Origin: an uncultured Planctomycetota bacterium | GTDB taxonomy: Bacteria > Planctomycetota > Phycisphaerae > Sedimentisphaerales > Anaerobacaceae | Reading direction: 5' to 3' | NCBI GenBank assembly: GCA_903927855.1 | Contig: CAIYOL010000078.1 | Location: forward strand, 1-9,380 | Length of the DNA: 9,380 nt | In this document: piece by piece, positions 1 to 5,667 of the stretch | How positions within the stretch are numbered: position 1 is the first letter of the stretch | Layout: every line of letters begins with the position of its first letter | Position numbers and translations under genes: made by a program | The notes under the pieces: generated by a model | The model's database searches: none | What the model was told of the DNA's origin: nothing | Seen by the model: the letters and a program-made list of their open reading frames with translations, nothing else

Positions 1-139
1 TAATCCGACCGCGGTTATTGGCGATCAGGTAGTACATCAGGGCGATAAAATATCGGACGTAGTCATCACGAAAATAAATGAAAATAACGTTGAATTTGAA
101 GCAAACGGCAAAAAGTGGATGCAAAATGTTCAACGGTAA
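1..139 (+). CDS. Partial C-terminus of a type II secretion / type IV pilus inner-membrane component (GspB/GspC/PilP-like)
   Basis: The gene enters from the left edge; full codons begin at position 2 and the frame ends with TAA at 137-139, leaving 45 residues. The tail reads as a small beta domain with the words AVIGDQVVHQGD, then KIN, then VEFEANGKKW. This pattern (I-x-G-x-x-V-x-x-G-D ... V-x-F-x-x-x-G-K-x-W) is what I know from the periplasmic C-terminal domain of GspB, GspC and PilP proteins, which link the inner-membrane platform to the secretin. The secretin gene starts 40 bases downstream, which strongly supports this reading and suggests one operon. Which of the three families it belongs to cannot be settled from 45 residues. 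It also argues against starting the next gene at 78, since that would overlap this frame by about 60 bases. Confidence 0.72.
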   Translation, partial: NPTAVIGDQVVHQGDKISDVVITKINENNVEFEANGKKWMQNVQR

Positions 140-167
140 AAAGGGTGTTGCTTCACAACTGACTTGG

Positions 168-174
168 AAAGGAG
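168..174 (+). promoter_or_regulatory. Ribosome binding site deciding the secretin start
   Basis: AAAGGAG lies five bases before the ATG at 180. The earlier in-frame ATG at 78 lies inside the upstream gene's tail, is not followed by a signal peptide and has no comparable site. The sequence therefore favours 180. Confidence 0.8.
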
Positions 175-179
175 CTGTT

Positions 180-2147
180 ATGAGAAGTCCTATAGTGAAA
201 TATAAGGGATTGGGGTTTGTACTGGTTCTTGCATTCGTTCTTGTGGTCTTTGCTATAGCTGTCGCCCAGAACGATAGTAATGATCCGAATAAGAAGGAGG
301 TTCCAGCAACGCAGCTCACCGACCAAACCACGCAGGAGCCGAACGAGGATTCAACGCGAGAGGATGTCTCGGCAACCCAGCCCACCGACCAAGCCACGCA
401 GGAGCCGAACGAGGATTCAACGCAGGAGGATGTCTCGGCAACCCAGCCTGCTGGCCAAACTACGCAAGAGCCGAACGAGGATCCAGAGCAGAAGGACGTC
501 CCGGCAACCCAGCCCGCTGGTCAAACTACGCAGGAGCCGAACGAGGATCCAGAGCAGAAGAATGTCCCGGCAACCCAGCCAGCCGACCAAACCACGCAAG
601 AGCCGAACAAGGGTTCAACAAAAAAGGATGCCTCAACGACTCTTCAGCAGCGAATGCTCAAAACAATAAGCATCGATTGCACCAACACGCCTATCGAAGA
701 TGTGATAAGGATGTTGGCTGAGCAGGCGAACGTAGATATTATCAAAAGCCCCACTGTTACCGGCAATGTAACCGCTAAACTTACAAATGTGCCGCTGGAA
801 GAGGCGCTGAATAATATTCTTGCTGTAAACGGCTATGGCTGTGTAATAGACAAGAATATGATAAGGGTAGCACCGGCTGATGATATTGCTCAAAAAGGCG
901 AAGTGCTTGTAAGCAAGGTTTATCGAATTACTTACGCAGATGTTACACAAGTCGAAACTGCTTTGAAGAAATTCATTTCAAAGCGGGGTTCAATATCTTC
1001 CAATCTTGGTACCAGCAATATAATCGTTACCGATACCTCAAGCTCAATAAGGGCCATAGATGACTTCATCGGCGAAATTGACCGCATCACACCCCAGCTG
1101 ATGGTCGAGGTAAGAATCTACGACGTAACCTCCACAGACGGATTTGATATCGGGACGGAGTTCTTTGCCGGACGCAATACACCTCTCACGACTATTACAG
1201 ACAAAGACACATTTCAGAGGGTAGATACTGCAACAAGTCCAACCTCTACGTGGAAACAGACCATAACTGATACTGTGGATACCATTGACCCAACAAACAC
1301 CGGAACTATTACTAAGACTGAAACTACAGATGAACCCGGAACGACAGGATGGACAACCACCGATACAAAAGATAAAGTCAAAGATTCATCCGAGAGCTGG
1401 CGGACAAATACCGACGGAACTCAAAGGCCTTTCCAAAAGAGCAAGCCCTTTGTAGGCGGCTCATTCTCTGCGGATACGGGCGGCACCATACACATTGCTT
1501 TTCTCGATACGGTTGATGTAGAGGTGGCGCTGAGCATGCTGAGTTCCGAAGTTGGCGCCAAGCTCCTTGCCAACCCTCGTATTCTGGTGCTTGATAACGA
1601 AACCGCCGAGTTCAAAATCATAAGCGAAATTCCCTACACGGAGACGAGCCAAACCTCCTCCGGCGGTTCGATGACGTCGATATCTTTTAAAGATGTTGGC
1701 GTTGAGCTTAAGGTTACCCCGCATGTTACAAGGGACGATATGGTAAGATTGCACATTGTGCCGGAATTTGGCGTTGTTTCAGAGAAAGGCAAACTCGTAG
1801 GGTCCGTGCAAACTGTGCCAACGGTTGACACCCGTAAACTTGATACGAAAGCATTGATAAAAAATGGTCAGACTGTTGTGCTTGGCGGTCTTCGCAGAAG
1901 GACAGTTACGCAAACGGTTAAAAAAATACCGGTACTCGGCGATGTGCCGATGATGGGAACTTTATTTTCGAATGTAAGTGAAGAGGTTAAAACCAACGAG
2001 CTGCTTATTTTCATAACGCCGAGGATTCTTACCAATCAGATGCTTTCTCCAAGGGAGGCCGAGGACTTCAAAGCGACCAACTTTAGCAACCCAAGGGTGA
2101 CTAATGTCGCAGAAGAGAGAGCCGGAGAGGTCGAACAAGAACCATAG
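180..2147 (+). CDS. Secretin (GspD/PilQ family outer-membrane channel) with repeat-built N-terminal linker
   Basis: This 655-residue protein should assemble as a ring-shaped outer-membrane channel for a type II secretion or type IV pilus machine. A signal peptide covers about residues 1-29 (basic start, hydrophobic core, AVA before a Gln). Residues 41-150 are five 22-residue repeats rich in Pro, Gln, Thr, Asp and Glu. An STN-like domain spans about 163-232 and a NolW-type secretin N domain about 242-306. The secretin region begins at PQLMVEV (about 305), is interrupted by a Thr/Asp-rich insertion at about 333-420, and resumes at about 426. Hallmarks are LANPRILVLDNE, the IPVLGDVPMMGTLF motif (about 583-597) and ELLIFITPRI near 610. 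Only one STN and one N domain are visible, fewer than in many GspD proteins. No lipobox is seen, so targeting may need a pilotin or none. The start is set by AAAGGAG at 168-174. The upstream GspB/PilP-like gene is the likely operon partner. GspD and PilQ cannot be told apart here. Confidence 0.93.
   Translation: MRSPIVKYKGLGFVLVLAFVLVVFAIAVAQNDSNDPNKKEVPATQLTDQTTQEPNEDSTREDVSATQPTDQATQEPNEDSTQEDVSATQPAGQTTQEPNEDPEQKDVPATQPAGQTTQEPNEDPEQKNVPATQPADQTTQEPNKGSTKKDASTTLQQRMLKTISIDCTNTPIEDVIRMLAEQANVDIIKSPTVTGNVTAKLTNVPLEEALNNILAVNGYGCVIDKNMIRVAPADDIAQKGEVLVSKVYRITYADVTQVETALKKFISKRGSISSNLGTSNIIVTDTSSSIRAIDDFIGEIDRITPQLMVEVRIYDVTSTDGFDIGTEFFAGRNTPLTTITDKDTFQRVDTATSPTSTWKQTITDTVDTIDPTNTGTITKTETTDEPGTTGWTTTDTKDKVKDSSESWRTNTDGTQRPFQKSKPFVGGSFSADTGGTIHIAFLDTVDVEVALSMLSSEVGAKLLANPRILVLDNETAEFKIISEIPYTETSQTSSGGSMTSISFKDVGVELKVTPHVTRDDMVRLHIVPEFGVVSEKGKLVGSVQTVPTVDTRKLDTKALIKNGQTVVLGGLRRRTVTQTVKKIPVLGDVPMMGTLFSNVSEEVKTNELLIFITPRILTNQMLSPREAEDFKATNFSNPRVTNVAEERAGEVEQEP
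300..629 (+). repeat. Five tandem 66-bp repeats inside the secretin gene
   Basis: Five consecutive in-frame units start at 300, 366, 432, 498 and 564. Each encodes 22 residues built on V-x-A-T-Q-x-x-x-Q-x-T-Q-E-P-N, followed by a variable charged end (EDSTRED, EDSTQED, EDPEQKD, EDPEQKN, KGSTKKD). Units 3 and 4 are the most alike, which points to recent duplication; unit 5 is the most diverged at its end. The segment lies directly after the signal peptide and before the first folded domain, so it is probably an extended periplasmic spacer. Repeats of this length can expand or contract without breaking the frame. Confidence 0.93.
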
Positions 2148-2207
2148 GCAGCTTGACACGATAGCTCATATAAATGTTCAGCGGCCAATCGTTGAACTCG
2201 TTAATGT

Positions 2208-2240
2208 CCGCCCCTCGGCAGTTTCCGAGGGGCGGTTTTT
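2208..2240 (+). terminator. Strong intrinsic terminator after the secretin gene
   Basis: A perfect 11-bp stem (CCGCCCCTCGG at 2208-2218, its complement at 2225-2235) has a 6-base loop and is followed directly by TTTTT at 2236-2240. It lies 60 bases after the secretin stop and closes that transcription unit. Confidence 0.93.
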
Positions 2241-2314
2241 ATTTCCGGCACATCGTTGGAAATTTTCCCCTCCGGCATCATATTACTGCCTCGTTACGAA
2301 ATTTCTAACCGGCC

Positions 2315-2343
2315 TTGACGCACAGCAAAAACTCTGCGACAAT
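2315..2343 (+). promoter_or_regulatory. Probable sigma-70-type promoter for the DUF4139 gene
   Basis: TTGACG (2315-2320) and GACAAT (2338-2343) are separated by 17 bases. The -35 is near consensus; the -10 matches four of six positions. It lies between the secretin terminator and the AAGGGA ribosome site (2375-2380) of the next gene, where a promoter is needed. Judged by eye only. Confidence 0.5.
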
Positions 2344-2387
2344 ACCTTTCCAAAAATATCTCATGTTAAAATTTAAGGGAAAAGAAA

Positions 2388-3812
2388 ATGAAAAAGCGAA
2401 TAATATTTTTAGCAATAGTTTGCGTAGCGGCCTGTTCAGCAGGTTTTGCTGGGCCGCAAAAAAGCGGCGAACAGGGAACCGCTCTCACAATCTATAATGA
2501 CAACTTTGCCGTCGTGAGAGAATCCCGGCAAATGTCATTTGAGAAAGGCCTCAATACGGCAAAGTTTACAGATGTCGCCTCGGCGATTGACCCGACCAGC
2601 GTAAATTTCCGCTGCCTCTCCGAGCCGGGCGCAGTATCTGTTCTCGAACAGAACTACGAATACGACCTCGTCAATACCGATAGTCTCCTCAAACGCTATA
2701 TTGATAAAAATGTTACGGCTGTCTTAAAGGGCAGCGGCGCCGACACAGGCAGGAAATCGACCGGTCAGCTTTTAGCTGCGATGGGCGACAGTTTGATATT
2801 GAAAAGCCAGGAAAACGATATCGAGATTTTAGATAAAAGCAGCATAGAAGAAGTTTCACTGAAAGAAATGCCCGACGATTTGGTCACCAGGCCGACACTG
2901 GTCTGGCTTACAGACGCGAAAGAAAAAGGCGCTCAGCTTTGTCAAGTAACCTATACCACCGGGCAAATCAGCTGGAACGCTGATTATTCAGCGGTCTTAA
3001 ATGCCGATGAGACAAAGATTGATTTTGCCGGCTGGGTGACAATCGATAACAGAAGCGGCGCAACTTACAAGAATTCAACCATAAAACTGATTGCCGGCGA
3101 TGTCAGAAGAGTAACTGCGCCGCAACCGATGAGGGACAGGGTGATGAAGGCTGCTGCTCCTATGGAGGCTGAGATGGCCGGCTTTGAAGAAAAAGCGTTT
3201 ATGGAATACCACCTTTATACCCTCGGCCGAAAAAGCACCATAAACAATAATCAAGTCAAGCAAATCGAGTTTATCACCCCTGCTCTGGGCGTTCCGGTAA
3301 AAAAGCTTTATATCTATGAACGCGGGCAGCAGTATATGTATAGTCGCGGCCAGCAAAGCGGCAAGGTCCAGATAAAGCTCGAATTTGAAAATGCCAAAGA
3401 AAATAACCTTGGCATTGCGCTGCCTAAAGGCAAAATCCGCGTTTTTAAGAAGGACCCGGCTGATGATACGCTCGAGTTTGTCGGCGAAGATACAATCGAC
3501 CACACGCCAAACAAGGAAAAGCTGCTGCTTTATATTGGCAATGCCTTTGATGTGGTTGCTGAATATACGCTGGTCGATAGCCAGCACGACAGACGGATGA
3601 CACGCGAAACCCATAAAATCGAGCTTCGAAACAGAAAGACTGAGGCTGTTACGGTTTTTGTTGATGAAAAGTTCCCTCAATCGGTCAACTGGACCATTGA
3701 TAAATCAACGCATAAATATGAAAAACGTGATGCCAGCACCGCCAGATTTGAAGTGAAGCTCGAAGCCGATTCTGTGGCTGCGGTCCAATATACAGCTACA
3801 CAAACGTGGTGA
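2388..3812 (+). CDS. Exported DUF4139 domain-containing protein
   Basis: This 474-residue protein has an N-terminal export signal (basic MKKR, then a hydrophobic stretch to about residue 21). VCVAAC at 11-16 could be a weak lipobox, so a lipoprotein is possible. The rest is predicted mostly beta. Features I associate with DUF4139 are the start ALTIYNDNFAVVRE (32-45), QISWNADY (193-200), the segment GWVTIDNRSGATYKNS followed by IKLIAGDVRR (215-241), the YTLGRKSTINNNQVKQIEF stretch (277-295), ALPKGKIRVF (344-353) and LYIGNAFDVVAEY (381-393). It resembles the C-terminal part of MuiA-type mucoidy-inhibitor proteins but lacks their N-terminal coiled-coil half. The family's biochemical role is unknown to me, so no function is assigned beyond an envelope or periplasmic location. 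AAGGGA at 2375-2380 precedes the ATG. It appears to be a single-gene unit. Confidence 0.85.
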   Translation: MKKRIIFLAIVCVAACSAGFAGPQKSGEQGTALTIYNDNFAVVRESRQMSFEKGLNTAKFTDVASAIDPTSVNFRCLSEPGAVSVLEQNYEYDLVNTDSLLKRYIDKNVTAVLKGSGADTGRKSTGQLLAAMGDSLILKSQENDIEILDKSSIEEVSLKEMPDDLVTRPTLVWLTDAKEKGAQLCQVTYTTGQISWNADYSAVLNADETKIDFAGWVTIDNRSGATYKNSTIKLIAGDVRRVTAPQPMRDRVMKAAAPMEAEMAGFEEKAFMEYHLYTLGRKSTINNNQVKQIEFITPALGVPVKKLYIYERGQQYMYSRGQQSGKVQIKLEFENAKENNLGIALPKGKIRVFKKDPADDTLEFVGEDTIDHTPNKEKLLLYIGNAFDVVAEYTLVDSQHDRRMTRETHKIELRNRKTEAVTVFVDEKFPQSVNWTIDKSTHKYEKRDASTARFEVKLEADSVAAVQYTATQTW

Positions 3813-4016
3813 GCCGTTTTTCTGTTGTGAACCTTCGGGCAAGTATCTAAATTTAGCCTTTGAAGTCCTTGACTTCGGGGATTACTTGGTCGATTCACTT
3901 GTCCAAATCTGAGTTCGAAAGAGTTACCGTTTCAAATCTATCCACAAAACCCCCTTGACCTTCGCCTTCTTTTTAGTTTTCCCTAACTGCGAAGATATCG
4001 AAAACGCTTTTCGTTT

Positions 4017-4041
4017 AGCCCCGTCGCCTGCGACGGCGGCT
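4017..4041 (+). terminator. GC-rich hairpin, possible terminator or dispersed repeat
   Basis: AGCC-CCGTCGC (4017-4027) pairs with GCGACGG-GGCT (4030-4036 and 4038-4041) with one bulged C at 4037; the innermost pairs must open to form a loop. TTTACTTTG follows, a weak T-rich tail. It could end transcription from the DUF4139 gene about 200 bases upstream, or be a copy of a dispersed palindrome. Confidence 0.35.
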
Positions 4042-4166
4042 TTACTTTGCGGATATTGCAAAAAAAGCTTGCGTATTTGCCCTTAGACGCTGATAATTGC
4101 CAACCGAGGCAGCGGAGAGGCCAGCAACTGGGGCGGCAAGAGTTATATTGCACGTATAAGGTATGT

Positions 4167-4178
4167 CCCCTGCAGGGG
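4167..4178. repeat. Perfect 12-bp palindrome upstream of the hydrolase gene
   Basis: CCCCTGCAGGGG is fully self-complementary and lies 39 bases before the ATG at 4218, within the probable 5' leader or promoter region. It could be a protein-binding site or a small RNA hairpin with a TGCA loop. No regulator is identified. Confidence 0.45.
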
Positions 4179-4217
4179 GAAATCTATTAATTATTGGATA
4201 TGCGAAAGGAGAAAAAA

Positions 4218-5141
4218 ATGAAAAAGAGAATTCTGAACATTATGTCTATTATCCTGCTCCTGACCTCTTCATGTCTGAGTGCGGCAGAAAATATCAGAAA
4301 GGTCGCCACCTGGAACATGAAATGGCTGGGAACCAACTCCGGCAATCAGCTGGACGCGGTCGAAAATGTCCCGGAATATGCCGCTTACATCACTAAGACG
4401 GGGGCTACTCTCTTTGCCTTGCAGGAAATAGGAGCGACTTACTCTGTTGACGGCCAGCCCAGATGTTATTACCTCGACCTTATCGTCAACGAGCTCAATA
4501 AGGGTATTACCAGCGAAGGGGAACAATGGAAATATATTCTTGATGGCCGCAACGAGAATCAGCGTCTTGCTTTCCTTTACAAACAGGACCAGTGGTCACT
4601 TTCTGATACCATCTCAATTACCCCCGGCGATTCATTCAATCATATTCGTCGCCCGTTTATGGCCGCCGTCGAGGCCAAGGGGGAAAATGCCGCTCTCAAA
4701 TTCAACTATATAAACATTCATTTGAAAGCTATGCCTGAAGCCGAAGCGAGGCAGCAGCGGCAGCTTAACATCGAGCAGTTAGCGAACTGGCTGGAAACGA
4801 ACACGAACAAGCTTGATGATGATGTGCTTATTTCGGGAGACACTAATATTTACTACGGCGAGTCGGGGATAGACCAGCCGCTTAAGGATATCAAGTATTG
4901 CTGCCTGTATGACCCCGAAAAAACAGCCATTTTTGATGGCCAGCTGAGCCAACGGTTTGACAGGTTTTTTTGCTCGCCTGGTTTGAAAAGAGAGATTGCT
5001 TCCGCCAAAAAAAATGTTCCCAAAGGTAAAGACATTGATGTCATTAAAGAAGATGATGCGGACAAAATCAGCGAGTTCGATGAGAATATTTCTGACCATT
5101 TCCCCGTTGTTTTGAACATAGATGTCTCGCAGGAGCGCTGA
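4218..5141 (+). CDS. Exported endonuclease/exonuclease/phosphatase (EEP) family hydrolase
   Basis: This 307-residue protein belongs to the DNase I-like EEP fold, metal-dependent phosphodiesterases acting on nucleic acids or other phosphate esters. A signal sequence covers about residues 1-22 (KKR then a hydrophobic core). LTSSC could be an atypical lipobox, so either a secreted protein or a lipoprotein is possible. Active-site elements appear in family order: VATWNMKW with Asn33, LQEIG with Glu70, NIHLKA with His168, SGDTN with Asp208 and Asn210, QRFDRFF with Asp248, and ISDHFP with Asp293 and His294. All are intact, so catalysis is expected. Substrate cannot be read from sequence; an extracellular nuclease is a reasonable guess. 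The start at 4218 is chosen because AAAGGAG (4205-4211) lies six bases upstream; the in-frame ATG at 4194 would put charged residues before the signal peptide and include the ribosome site. It is flanked by long non-coding stretches on both sides and is probably transcribed alone. Confidence 0.9.
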   Translation: MKKRILNIMSIILLLTSSCLSAAENIRKVATWNMKWLGTNSGNQLDAVENVPEYAAYITKTGATLFALQEIGATYSVDGQPRCYYLDLIVNELNKGITSEGEQWKYILDGRNENQRLAFLYKQDQWSLSDTISITPGDSFNHIRRPFMAAVEAKGENAALKFNYINIHLKAMPEAEARQQRQLNIEQLANWLETNTNKLDDDVLISGDTNIYYGESGIDQPLKDIKYCCLYDPEKTAIFDGQLSQRFDRFFCSPGLKREIASAKKNVPKGKDIDVIKEDDADKISEFDENISDHFPVVLNIDVSQER

Positions 5142-5193
5142 GGTAGTTCTGCTGTGATTTTATAGCCGTGAAATGTTCACAAAAGCAGGGCAG

Positions 5194-5221
5194 GGCCGCA
5201 GCCGCCTATACGGCTCCGGCC
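5194..5221 (+). repeat. GC-rich hairpin downstream of the EEP gene
   Basis: GGCCG-C-AGCCG (5194-5204) pairs with CGGCT-C-CGGCC (5211-5221) around a CCTATA loop, with a single C/C mismatch in an 11-base arm. No T-run follows, so it does not look like a standard terminator. It could be part of a structured RNA or a dispersed repeat. Confidence 0.5.
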
Positions 5222-5458
5222 TCCGGCCATGGGTTGCAGACGCCAGGAGCGCTTCTTCCCTGTCTTACTTCGAGAAAGAGACAGGAAAAATTTTGAAATT
5301 AGCCGTTTTCAGTGTGCAGGTATTTGCGCCGGCGTAAGCCATCTTTATGCTTTTGATAGAAATTCTTACGCAGGATAGACATCAAATGTCGAACAAGAAA
5401 CGCCTAATAATAGTAATGAATAAGTATAAATATACGCTGGAAGGCATCATATTATAAA

Positions 5459-5484
5459 CAAATCTAATTACATAATTAGTTTTG
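5459..5484. repeat. AT-rich interrupted palindrome, candidate operator
   Basis: CTAATTA (5464-5470) and TAATTAG (5473-5479) are exact inverted copies around CA. After one T/T mismatch the symmetry continues with CAAA (5459-5462) and TTTG (5481-5484), giving 12-base arms. It lies about 180 bases before folC and could be a dimeric regulator site; no regulator gene is visible nearby. Confidence 0.45.
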
Positions 5485-5585
5485 CTGAAGGATGAATTTT
5501 CAAGGCGATAATAAGTGTAGGATTGGTGTTTTTATATAAGCTTTTTATCGGTCGTATGTTAAGTGTTTATCAGCCATTGTGTTAC

Positions 5586-5607
5586 ACCCGTAGTTATACG
5601 GGTTTTT
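5586..5607 (+). terminator. Terminator-like hairpin 60 bases before folC
   Basis: ACCCGTA (5586-5592) and TACGGGT (5597-5603) form a 7-bp stem with a GTTA loop, running into TTTTT (5603-5607). It is oriented to stop transcription entering folC from the left. It may simply end readthrough, or act as an attenuator if the folC promoter lies upstream of it. Confidence 0.55.
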
Positions 5608-5667
5608 CGGCTATTTTCGCATATTAGCATTGACCAGCGAGGCCCTAATTGTTATTATGAGTTATTT

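Larger units (their letters stand above)
3813..4217. other. 405-bp intergenic region with several hairpins, no gene seen
   Basis: No convincing coding frame was found on either strand. The segment holds GAAGTC/GACTTC (3862-3876, 3-base loop), CGAAAA/TTTTCG (3999-4013), a GC-rich hairpin at 4017-4041, a possible stem TTGCC/GGCAA (4097-4101 with 4135-4139) enclosing CCAG-CAA-CTGG (4121-4131), and a perfect palindrome at 4167-4178. No clear -35/-10 pair was found for the downstream gene. Confidence 0.6.
5142..5667. other. 526-bp intergenic region rich in inverted repeats
   Basis: No convincing gene was found. From left to right: CTGC-TGTGA (5149-5157) can pair with TCACA and GCAG (5177-5188); a GC-rich hairpin at 5194-5221; CCTGTCT/AGACAGG (5259-5285) followed by AAAAATTTT; an AT-rich palindrome at 5459-5484; and a terminator-like hairpin at 5586-5607. 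A 23-codon frame (5386-5457) with a weak upstream AGGA exists but has no other support. The right part is distinctly AT-rich compared with the neighbouring genes. Confidence 0.6.

Noticed and set aside
78..179. ATG at 78 as the start of the secretin gene
   Set aside because: It overlaps the upstream gene's reading frame, and the added residues are polar and precede a clear signal peptide. AAAGGAG sits right before the ATG at 180.
300..629. CRISPR-like array
   Set aside because: The 66-bp units are contiguous with no spacers and keep the coding frame of the secretin.
280..669. 129-codon Arg-rich frame over the tandem repeats
   Set aside because: It is an out-of-frame reading of the repeat array, which explains its periodic Arg/Ser composition.
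2104..2376. 90-codon frame after the secretin
   Set aside because: It runs through the intrinsic terminator hairpin and lacks a ribosome site or recognisable domain.
3075..3680. 201-codon minus-strand frame
   Set aside because: It is fully antisense to the well-supported DUF4139 gene, with no family features.
5386..5457. 23-codon frame (starting MSNKKRLIIV) in the EEP-folC gap
   Set aside because: Only a weak AGGA ten bases upstream supports it; it is too short to judge without conservation data.
5563..5667. Upstream start for folC at 5563
   Set aside because: The additional 35 residues are encoded across the terminator-like hairpin and do not match FolC.
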